Assembly (NCBI GenBank): GCA_041686915.1
Contig: JAWLDB010000184.1
Span: 1 to 5,329 of the forward strand
Reading direction: 5' to 3'
Length of the DNA stretch: 5,329 nt
DNA from: JAWLDB01 sp041686915
Lineage (GTDB): Bacteria; Bacillota; UBA994; UBA5500
In this document: piece by piece, positions 1 to 5,193 of the stretch
Layout: every line of letters begins with the position of its first letter
Numbering within the stretch: position 1 is the stretch's first letter
Notes under the pieces: generated by a model
The model's input: only the letters and a program-made list of their open reading frames with translations
The model's database searches: none
What the model was told of the DNA's origin: nothing
Program-made: the position numbers and the translations under genes

Positions 1-65
1 GCGGCTGCCCGCGTCTCTGGACTTGAAACGGAGGTACCTCCAAACTTCTGTACAACCACTTGCAT
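1..65 (-). CDS. dapG: Aspartate kinase, N-terminal fragment (probably DapG-type)
   Basis: Only the first 21 codons are inside the window; the rest lies beyond its left edge. The reading begins at an ATG at 65-63 and contains KFGGTSV at residues 7-13, the nucleotide-binding signature that opens aspartate kinases. A strong SD site, AAGGAGGG (73-80), stands 7 nt before the ATG. Aspartate kinase phosphorylates L-aspartate with ATP, the first step towards lysine, diaminopimelate and dipicolinate. The gene starts 31 bp after the dpaB stop with no terminator between them, so read-through from dpaAB is likely, although a promoter inside dpaB is possible. The name dapG rests on position: in B. subtilis dapG follows spoVFB-asd. 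The kinase family is clear from the motif; the paralogue (DapG, LysC or ThrD type) cannot be settled from 21 residues. Confidence 0.88.
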   Translation of the reverse strand, partial: MQVVVQKFGGTSVSSPETRAA

Positions 66-96
66 CAGTTCGCCCTCCTTATCAGCTCGCAAACGC

Positions 97-690
97 CTAG
101 TGGGCAATGCGGGCAACTAATAACGGCTGAATTTGCTTGCCGTCCAGGGCTTGACTCGCAGCTTCTGGAATCATAGACATATTAGCGACTAGCGATGTCG
201 GTTTCCCGGTTGGATTGTCCTGTCCAAACGGCACGAAATAGATATGGCGTGCTCCGAGCAGCAAACCGATGTTTTTGGCGTTTAAGCCCAACCCATCATT
301 TGTTGATACTGCGATCAGCACTGGTCGCCCGTTGCGCAGATGCGCTTTCACAGCCATGGTCACCGGTGTATCGGTTACTGCGTTCGCCAGCTTGGCAATC
401 GTGTTACCCGTACATGGAGCAACGATTACCAGGTCAAGGGTCTTGCCGGGACCGATTGGTTCTGCTCCCACGATACTGTGGACGATACCCTTGCCTGTGA
501 TGCTCTCAACTACGTTTCGCCAGCCACAGGCCGAGCCAAACTTGGTATCGAGTTCGTAGGCAGCCTCAGACATGATGGGATAAACATCGGCTCCCTGCTT
601 AACTAGTTCTTGCAGCGCCGCAGTAACTTGTTCAAAAGTGCAAAACGACCCTGTCAATGCAAATCCAATGCGTTTACCTTGAAGATTCAT
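97..690 (-). CDS. dpaB: Dipicolinate synthase subunit B (DpaB/SpoVFB), flavoprotein-like
   Basis: This 197-residue protein is the partner of DpaA in making dipicolinic acid in the mother cell late in sporulation; the product is then moved into the forespore. It has the fold signature of the HFCD/flavoprotein decarboxylase family: GSFCTF at residues 14-19 after the first beta strand, PCTGNTIAKLA at 92-102 and NDGLGLNAKNIG at 131-142, followed by QDNP at 157-160 and KPTSL at 163-167. Length is normal for SpoVFB (about 200 aa). The ATG at 690 is supported by an AGGGGGG SD site (701-707) with a 10-nt spacer. The start lies inside the end of dpaA (17-bp overlap, different frame), so the two are probably translationally coupled. 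The stop is TAG at 97-99. No promoter of its own is evident; it should share the candidate sigma-K promoter upstream of dpaA. Motifs and neighbour agree, so the assignment is firm. Confidence 0.96.
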   Translation of the reverse strand: MNLQGKRIGFALTGSFCTFEQVTAALQELVKQGADVYPIMSEAAYELDTKFGSACGWRNVVESITGKGIVHSIVGAEPIGPGKTLDLVIVAPCTGNTIAKLANAVTDTPVTMAVKAHLRNGRPVLIAVSTNDGLGLNAKNIGLLLGARHIYFVPFGQDNPTGKPTSLVANMSMIPEAASQALDGKQIQPLLVARIAH

Positions 691-1591
691 GATCTTTCTT
701 CCCCCCTGTCAGGTTCTCTTTGATGATACGCGGTAGCAATCTCCCTAACATTTGCCCAGCACTGCGAGGTGCCACCCTGCCGGGGAGGCTCGGAGCCAAA
801 ATGGCTTTCCGACCAAGCCGCTCAGCCGCACCGAAATCAACTCCTCCAGGTGCCGATGCGATATCGATGATCACCACATCCGGCCGGGTCAGCTGCAGCA
901 GGCTTTCAGTAAGGATTAGGGCTGGTGCCGTGTTGAAGATTAGGTCTGCTTTGGGAACGTGGTATGCCAACTCGGTAAAAGGAACTGCAGTATAGCCACT
1001 CTCCCAAATGCGAGCCAGGTCAGCCGGCTTGCGAGCCGCTACCGTAACACTGGCGCCAAGACCTGCCAGACTGCGTGCCAAGGTGGTGCCACACCTGCCG
1101 AATCCAAGCACAAAGCTGTTGCTATGATGAATAGTGATATCTGAGGCTTCCATCGCCATCTGCAGTGCACCTTCCGCTGATGGAATCGAGTTCAGAATAG
1201 CAAGGTCATCAATGTCAGCAATTTCAACCAGTCGCCAGCCATTCTTTTGAGCCAGATCCTTCAGATAAGGCCGCGCCACGCCTGTCAACACGAGCAGGTC
1301 TGGCCTGGTGACACAACCGTGTTCCCGTGCCAAGAACAGGGGTTGGTCAGAAAACTGGGCTGAAATACTGCCATCAGGCCCTGTTCCTCCCATGGGCAAA
1401 ATCAATACGTTTGCCCACGAAAGCACTTCGTTGAACTCCATCACTTCGCACGGCAGCAAGCCGACTGCTTTCTCGAAGCCGACGGCCCGCACCGTAGCAC
1501 CTGCTTGCTGAAGGGCCGGGATGTAGAAGAGGTTACGCGCATCGCCCCCCAAAAGCCCGATGCGACAATCGTTAAGCTCAATATTGATCAA
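674..1591 (-). CDS. dpaA: Dipicolinate synthase subunit A (DpaA/SpoVFA)
   Basis: The oxidoreductase-like subunit of dipicolinate synthase works with DpaB to convert the DapA product of the lysine pathway to dipicolinic acid. Residues are numbered from a TTG start at 1591 (305 aa; B. subtilis SpoVFA is about 297). The N-terminal domain opens with IGLLGGDAR at 11-19, typical of the family. A conserved NSIPSAEGA segment (134-142) leads into a Rossmann NAD(P)-binding domain with GFGRCG (163-168, the GxGxxG loop). APGG (247-250), LAPSLPG (265-271) and APRSAGQ (274-280) follow near the C-terminus. The longest open reading begins at GTG 1615, but that codon abuts its only AGGGA and falls at the predicted transcript start. 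The TTG at 1591 lies 9 nt after GGGAGGGGG (1601-1609), so it is preferred. The gene overlaps dpaB by 17 bp. An upstream terminator and candidate sigma-K promoter isolate dpaAB from ymxH. Confidence 0.95.
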   Translation of the reverse strand: MINIELNDCRIGLLGGDARNLFYIPALQQAGATVRAVGFEKAVGLLPCEVMEFNEVLSWANVLILPMGGTGPDGSISAQFSDQPLFLAREHGCVTRPDLLVLTGVARPYLKDLAQKNGWRLVEIADIDDLAILNSIPSAEGALQMAMEASDITIHHSNSFVLGFGRCGTTLARSLAGLGASVTVAARKPADLARIWESGYTAVPFTELAYHVPKADLIFNTAPALILTESLLQLTRPDVVIIDIASAPGGVDFGAAERLGRKAILAPSLPGRVAPRSAGQMLGRLLPRIIKENLTGGKKDHESSR

Positions 1592-1600
1592 TCCACTTCT

Positions 1601-1609
1601 CCCCCTCCC
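1601..1609 (-). promoter_or_regulatory. SD site deciding the dpaA start
   Basis: GGGAGGGGG on the minus strand lies 9 nt before TTG at 1591-1589. It sits inside the reading that would follow from the longer GTG start at 1615, which has no properly spaced SD site. It therefore favours initiation at TTG 1591. Confidence 0.75.
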
Positions 1610-1621
1610 GTTCACTCCCTA

Positions 1622-1650
1622 CACTATATGAGTAGGGCCGATGAGGTGTG
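1622..1650 (-). promoter_or_regulatory. Candidate sigma-K promoter of dpaAB
   Basis: Read on the minus strand, a -35 element CACA (1650-1647) fits the sigma-K form mACm. It is followed by a 16-nt spacer and a -10 element CATATAGTG (1630-1622), which fits CATAnnnTA except for the last base. The expected transcript start is at about 1614-1616, just before the dpaA SD site. It is known that B. subtilis spoVF is transcribed by sigma-K in the mother cell, so the match falls where one is expected. A sigma-E reading of the same -10 is weaker, because no kmATATT-like -35 is present. Confidence 0.62.
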
Positions 1651-1682
1651 AGAGTGGCAGGCAAGTAAGACCGCAAGGCAGC

Positions 1683-1707
1683 AAAAAACCGCCCCGGCCA
1701 GGGGCGG
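1683..1707 (-). terminator. Intrinsic terminator after ymxH
   Basis: On the minus strand a perfect 7-bp stem CCGCCCC/GGGGCGG (1707-1701 with 1695-1689) encloses a 5-nt loop TGGCC and is followed directly by TTTTTT (1688-1683). It begins 14 nt beyond the ymxH stop codon. A stem of seven G-C pairs plus a U-run is a textbook Rho-independent terminator. It should end transcription from upstream before the dpaAB promoter. Confidence 0.9.
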
Positions 1708-1721
1708 CTGACTTTGCCGCA

Positions 1722-1967
1722 TTAGTCTTTCTTTAGTCTGGCTGTATCCACTATGACAACGTCATCTCCAATACGTTTGATGGCTGACCAGGGAATGACC
1801 AGTTCCTCACTTCCCTTGCCTCCAAAGAAAGGCCTGCGCTCCTGTACCAGCGAAATAATCCTGCCGGTTTGCTCATCCATCAGTAGGTCATAGTTACCCA
1901 GCACACCGAGTCTCCGTCCATCGAACACGTTGACCATTTCCTTTTCTGCCAGTTCGCTGTAACGCAT
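1722..1967 (-). CDS. ymxH: YlmC/YmxH-family PRC-barrel protein
   Basis: This small 81-residue protein of the YlmC/YmxH sporulation family has a PRC-barrel-like fold. Visible family features are a start of the type MRYSELxEKEMVNV, then DGRRLG (16-21), a central segment around DEQTGRIISL (31-40), IPWSAIKRIG (58-67) and a final VVIVDT strand (70-75). There is no signal peptide or membrane segment, so it is cytoplasmic. Its biochemical role is not known. In B. subtilis ymxH lies between mlpA and spoVFA, and the same flanks are seen here apart from the inserted Spo0E-like gene. The ATG at 1967 is well supported by AGGAGGGG (1974-1981), a strong SD site at normal spacing. The gene stands between two intrinsic terminators, so it probably has its own promoter in 1982-2035 or depends on read-through of the upstream terminator. 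Confidence 0.93.
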   Translation of the reverse strand: MRYSELAEKEMVNVFDGRRLGVLGNYDLLMDEQTGRIISLVQERRPFFGGKGSEELVIPWSAIKRIGDDVVIVDTARLKKD

Positions 1968-1993
1968 TCGTCACCCCTCCTCTACCTGTTTTA

Positions 1994-1999
1994 TGTATA
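1994..1999 (-). promoter_or_regulatory. Possible -10 element for ymxH
   Basis: A TATACA hexamer on the minus strand lies 26 nt before the ymxH ATG, in the gap between the upstream terminator and the gene. The hexamer 17 nt upstream (GCATAG) is a poor sigma-A -35. It partly resembles a sigma-E -35 (kmATATT), but the sigma-E -10 would then be imperfect and the spacing long. A promoter is expected here because the preceding gene ends in a terminator; which sigma factor uses it is unclear. Confidence 0.3.
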
Positions 2000-2034
2000 G
2001 TCCTCTAGCTTTTCAGCTATGCGCGCCATACAAC

Positions 2035-2058
2035 CAAAAAAGCCCCACTAGGGGGCTT
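2035..2058 (-). terminator. Intrinsic terminator after the Spo0E-like gene
   Basis: On the minus strand the stem AAGCCCC/GGGGCTT (2058-2052 with 2046-2040) encloses the 5-nt loop CTAGT and runs into a T-tract (2041-2036, its first two T also pairing in the stem). It lies 3 nt beyond the TAA stop at 2062-2064. The structure is a convincing Rho-independent terminator and separates the Spo0E-like gene from ymxH. Confidence 0.88.
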
Positions 2059-2061
2059 CAC

Positions 2062-2265
2062 TTAGCTGTTAGCCTTGCGCTTATTCTGGCGCTCAAACTC
2101 CATATAGCGGGTGATCAGTAGGTCGAGTCGCGCACTGAGAGCACACGCTTTGGGAGAGTTAACCTGTTCTGGATGGCTTGACAGCAGTCGATACAGTTCC
2201 TGACGCAGTTCTTCCAACTCACTCAATAGACCTTTTGGATTATCCTCAGAGACCAGCCAAGCCAC
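2062..2265 (-). CDS. Spo0E-like sporulation regulatory protein
   Basis: This short, highly charged protein (67 aa from GTG 2265) fits the Spo0E family pattern. A first amphipathic helix, LLSELEELRQELYRLL (13-28), is followed by a short turn and a second helix carrying LSARLDLLI (43-51). Inside this is the SxxxD signature, with S44 and D48. Spo0E proteins dephosphorylate Spo0A~P and so hold back sporulation; some family members act on other partners or lack this activity, so the target here is inferred. The start is uncertain. GTG 2265 directly abuts an AAAAGGGGGG run (2265-2274) with no spacer; TTG at 2226 follows AAAAGG after 4 nt and would still keep both helices. The gene has a candidate sigma-A promoter upstream and a terminator just after its stop, so it looks like an independent transcription unit inside the mlpA-ymxH interval. 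It is absent from this position in B. subtilis. Confidence 0.85.
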   Translation of the reverse strand: MAWLVSEDNPKGLLSELEELRQELYRLLSSHPEQVNSPKACALSARLDLLITRYMEFERQNKRKANS

Positions 2266-2340
2266 CCCCCTTTTGCGATTAACCTTGCAACCTGTTCGCA
2301 GGCACAGTTCCCTTTGCGACCGTCTTCTTGGTGTATTTCC

Positions 2341-2369
2341 AAGATAACACAGGTAAACCAGAGTGGCAA
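2341..2369 (-). promoter_or_regulatory. Candidate extended -10 sigma-A promoter for the Spo0E-like gene
   Basis: On the minus strand TTGCCA (2369-2364, 5 of 6 to TTGACA) is separated by exactly 17 nt from TATCTT (2346-2341, 4 of 6 to TATAAT). A TG one base before the -10 makes it an extended -10 element. The predicted start near 2334 would leave a leader of about 70 nt before the Spo0E-like gene. It lies in the 117-bp gap just after the mlpA stop. No terminator is seen for mlpA, so mlpA transcripts may also enter the gene. Confidence 0.55.
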
Positions 2370-2382
2370 CCCGTCCGATCGC

Positions 2383-3633
2383 CTACCAGCTCAAACTGGA
2401 GAGGATTTTGGATAACTCCTGCATGTTTCCTACGGCTGCTACAGCCATTTGATTTCTCTGGTACAATTCCTGAGCAAGCGACTGAATATCCTCTTGTGTG
2501 ACGGCCTCAATCTCAGCGACAATCTCTTCCATTGGCCTCACCCGCTCCATCAGCATCAATCCACGACCCATACGGCTCATGTGGTTGGCTGTGCTCTCCA
2601 GTCCCATGATTAAGGCACCTTTGATCTGAGCTTTTGACCTGGTCAGCTCTTCAGCCGAAACTGGTTCACGCTGCAGCGACCTAAGCTCGCCTGCGATTAA
2701 CGAGAGGGCCTTACCTACATTCTGAGGTGTCAGTCCCAAATAGAGCGCGCTGTAACCTGCCATCTGGAAGCTGGCCGTATAGGAGTATGCGCTGTAAACT
2801 AATGCATGCTCCTCTCGTAGACGTTGGAACAGACGCGAACTCATGCCAGCTCCAAGAATATTGTTCAGTAGGTTCCAGGCGTAGAGGCGGGTGTCTGAGA
2901 GGGACAGGCCTGGAAATCCCAGAGTGACGTGCATCTGCTCAGTTGCCCTGTCTACCAGTTTCTGAGTGGGTTGGATCTTTGGTGAATGTGCCGGTTCAAT
3001 TTTAGGCTGGGACGGCAGATCAATTGCAGCGCGCAGCCTGTCAAGCAATGCATCATGGTCTACACTACCCGATGCAGCGATGATAATGTTCCCTGCGCTG
3101 AAGTGCTTACGGTAGTAATCGCGGATGTTCTCAGGGGTAATGGCCTTAAGCGTATCGCGTGTTCCTAGTATAGCCCGCCCTAGAGGGTGGTCAGGCCATA
3201 TGGCCTGAGCCAGCAAGTCATGCACGTATTCGTCGGGTGAGTCTTCGTACATGTTCACTTCTTCCAGAATTACGTTGCGCTCCTTCACAATATCCTTGTC
3301 ATCCAGTCGCGAGTTACAGATCATGTCAGCAAGGATGTCTACAGCTACCGGCATATGCTCATCCACTACTTTGAAGTAAAAGCACGTGTATTCCTTGGCT
3401 GTGTACGCATTAACCTCACCGCCAATGTTGTCAAAGCCTTCAGAGATCTCCCGGGAAGACCTGTTCTTAGTGCCTTTAAACAGCATATGCTCCAGGAAGT
3501 GGGATATACCCTGCCAGTTCGCCGGTTCGTATTCTACGCCAGAACGCACCCAGAACCCTAAGGATACGGAGCGAACCCAAGGTATGTGTTTGGTGGCCAG
3601 TGTCAGGCCAGGCTTGATTTCTGTTACTTGCAT
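2383..3633 (-). CDS. mlpA: M16-family zinc metallopeptidase (MlpA/YmxG)
   Basis: This 416-residue cytoplasmic processing-type peptidase belongs to the M16 (pitrilysin/mitochondrial processing peptidase) family. The inverted zinc motif is HFLEH at residues 45-49: H45 and H49 bind zinc and E48 is the catalytic base. The distal zinc ligand is E125 in VILEEVNMYED, 76 residues after H49 as the family requires. NIGGEVNAYTAKEYT (69-83) is the usual substrate-groove segment. The C-terminal inactive-type domain is marked by GAGMSSRLFQRLREEHALVYS, whose arginine and tyrosine are conserved. Length matches the family (about 410-420 aa). The open frame extends 63 codons further upstream to 3822, but ATG 3633 begins the family-like sequence and has AGGGGG (3644-3649) with a 10-nt spacer. 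It follows the SpoIID-like gene by 106 bp. The catalytic set is intact, so it should be active; natural substrates are not known, and the B. subtilis homologue is linked to regulation of exoprotease production. Confidence 0.94.
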   Translation of the reverse strand: MQVTEIKPGLTLATKHIPWVRSVSLGFWVRSGVEYEPANWQGISHFLEHMLFKGTKNRSSREISEGFDNIGGEVNAYTAKEYTCFYFKVVDEHMPVAVDILADMICNSRLDDKDIVKERNVILEEVNMYEDSPDEYVHDLLAQAIWPDHPLGRAILGTRDTLKAITPENIRDYYRKHFSAGNIIIAASGSVDHDALLDRLRAAIDLPSQPKIEPAHSPKIQPTQKLVDRATEQMHVTLGFPGLSLSDTRLYAWNLLNNILGAGMSSRLFQRLREEHALVYSAYSYTASFQMAGYSALYLGLTPQNVGKALSLIAGELRSLQREPVSAEELTRSKAQIKGALIMGLESTANHMSRMGRGLMLMERVRPMEEIVAEIEAVTQEDIQSLAQELYQRNQMAVAAVGNMQELSKILSSLSW

Positions 3634-3739
3634 TGTTTGTCGGCCCCCTGTCTTATGGGAGAGGTCAGCGCTACCGGTGGTGCCTGAGAGCTCTCTTGCT
3701 TTTATCCGGTTTCCGGTCCTTGGGTTTCCATCGGGCTGG

Positions 3740-5173
3740 TTAACGGTAGTCAGCCAACTCAATGCCCGGATAGAACCTGCAAAGGATGTCTTTATAAGAA
3801 TACCCCAAGTTGGCCATACCAAATGCCCCCCACTGTGACATACCTACTCCGTGCCCATAACCAGTGCCATGGAAAACAAAATGGGTGGGTGCTTTGGGCA
3901 ACAAGCCAGCAAAACAACCTCCGGGACCGGCATATTCAAAGAGATGAGTCCATGGCAGCAAGCGAGCATGCGGTTGCTGGGTCAAAACGTTGCTATCGGC
4001 CCAATAAGCGGTTACCGTAAAACAGGTGCTGCGTATCCGGTTCACTCCCACGGCCAACCTAAGATCTTTCACGGATACCAACCCGGATCCGATTAGTGAG
4101 TCTAGGTTCACTGCCACTACACGACGGCCTTCCCCGTACTTTTCAGGCTGCACGCCAAAGATGTAATCTACCTGCAGGCGCTGGCACAGGAGCTGTTCCA
4201 GTTCATCGGGCGTCAATTGCTGCGACCAGATGTAGGCAGGTTCCTCTGGGATTTGTTGCGCAATCAGATATGGGACTTGATTGCCCCAAGCGTATTGACT
4301 ACTAACAGTGTACCCTCCCGCATGCGAATGGTACACAGCATCAATCAAACTGCCACCCCAGGTCAAGACTATGCCGGAAGTGGATTGCACGGCTTGGTTG
4401 CTGCGTTCATGCTCGACTCCGGCTCCAGCGAAAGCCTGGCAATGAATCGTATCACAAAGGTCATACCCGTCCAGGTGGTGCTTGCCCATGTGCTTAAGGG
4501 CATATGTTCTGGCAGCTACAGCTTGGGCCTGCAACGCCGGGAGTGGCCATGACGCCGGCATCTCAGTAGGTACTACTCCCTGCAAATACTCATCCAAGTC
4601 CAGAGTTACAACCGCAGTTGGTTCGACTTGATTATGGGAGAAACAGGTGCTGCCTTTATATCGGTTGGAGTTGATCACTACACTGCTGCCGGTTGGGCGG
4701 ACAGCAGCTGACAGGACAGCTTCCGATCTGCTTCCTACTTGCACACGTAACCTTCCGTAACTGCCAAGAGAGATAAGTGGCAGTCCGTACTTCTTAATAC
4801 TCGGGGCTTGGTCCTGATCAATTAAGACCTCAAGTGCGTAATCATCACTTAGCCTGGTGATATTTGAGTAGATGCCACATCCACGCAACAAGGCTGCCAG
4901 GAACTCAGCCTGCTGAACAGTCTGGCCAGCTATCAAGCCGAACTGCGGAGTATCCACTACTATCTTTGCTTCTCTATCCGCTGACAACTCAATGCATTCG
5001 ACAGTGAAATCGGGTTTGTGCAGTCTAATTGATGCAGGTCCAACTATAGTCCAGGGTTTGTCCAAGCTCTGCAACCCGATTAGTAGAACTGACTCCTCAG
5101 CCAGAGTAATGCCGGGAACGAGCAGTAACACGCAAACCAACAGGCAAACGTGCACTCTACGGCTATGCTGCAA
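3740..5173 (-). CDS. Secreted SpoIID/LytB-family peptidoglycan lytic transglycosylase-like protein
   Basis: Numbered from TTG 5173 (477 aa). A signal peptide is clear: basic RR at 5-6, a hydrophobic core at 9-19 and a likely cut after A25 (ITLA). The SpoIID domain is marked by YLQGVVPTEMP (196-206), where E204 matches the catalytic glutamate of SpoIID. Next come QAQAVAARTYALKH (215-228) and LCDTIHCQ (239-246), whose cysteines correspond to the zinc-site cysteines of clostridial SpoIID. HSHAGGYT (282-289) and GYGHGVGMSQWGA (438-450) follow. SpoIID cleaves glycan strands, and with SpoIIP drives membrane migration in engulfment. At 477 aa it is longer than B. subtilis SpoIID (about 343); residues 70-118 faintly resemble a SPOR-like fold. 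It lies between ylxY and mlpA, not in the usual spoIID locus, so it may be a paralogue acting in cortex or wall remodelling. The open frame can start at TTG 5179, but the SD spacing favours TTG 5173. Confidence 0.9.
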   Translation of the reverse strand: MQHSRRVHVCLLVCVLLLVPGITLAEESVLLIGLQSLDKPWTIVGPASIRLHKPDFTVECIELSADREAKIVVDTPQFGLIAGQTVQQAEFLAALLRGCGIYSNITRLSDDYALEVLIDQDQAPSIKKYGLPLISLGSYGRLRVQVGSRSEAVLSAAVRPTGSSVVINSNRYKGSTCFSHNQVEPTAVVTLDLDEYLQGVVPTEMPASWPLPALQAQAVAARTYALKHMGKHHLDGYDLCDTIHCQAFAGAGVEHERSNQAVQSTSGIVLTWGGSLIDAVYHSHAGGYTVSSQYAWGNQVPYLIAQQIPEEPAYIWSQQLTPDELEQLLCQRLQVDYIFGVQPEKYGEGRRVVAVNLDSLIGSGLVSVKDLRLAVGVNRIRSTCFTVTAYWADSNVLTQQPHARLLPWTHLFEYAGPGGCFAGLLPKAPTHFVFHGTGYGHGVGMSQWGAFGMANLGYSYKDILCRFYPGIELADYR

Positions 5174-5182
5174 CCGCAACAG

Positions 5183-5190
5183 CCCCCTTA
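5183..5190 (-). promoter_or_regulatory. SD site deciding the SpoIID-like start
   Basis: TAAGGGGG on the minus strand lies 3 nt before TTG 5179 but 9 nt before TTG 5173. The second spacing is the normal one, so the start two codons downstream is preferred. The site begins 3 nt after the deacetylase stop codon, which suggests co-transcription and possible translational coupling. Confidence 0.7.
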
Positions 5191-5193
5191 ATC

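Noticed and set aside
30..41. Perfect 12-bp palindrome GGAGGTACCTCC with an internal SD-like GGAGG
   Set aside because: It lies in the codons for the conserved GGTS of aspartate kinase, so the protein motif explains it adequately.
195..606. Open frames on the plus strand opposite dpaB
   Set aside because: They are antisense to a clearly conserved gene, have no family features or SD site, and overlap each other in different frames.
2287..2304. Short hairpin CCTG-CGAA-CAGG in the leader of the Spo0E-like gene as a possible riboswitch or attenuator
   Set aside because: A 4-bp stem without a U-run or alternative pairing partner is not enough to support a regulatory RNA.
3634..3822. A 63-codon in-frame extension of the M16 peptidase that overlaps the end of the SpoIID-like gene
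   Set aside because: The extension shows no family-like sequence, while ATG 3633 begins the conserved M16 N-terminus and has a well-spaced AGGGGG. The open frame is most likely chance.
3386..3838. 150-codon plus-strand open frame opposite the mlpA start region
   Set aside because: Its sequence shows no recognisable domain and it mirrors coding sequence of mlpA and the SpoIID-like gene; treated as a shadow.
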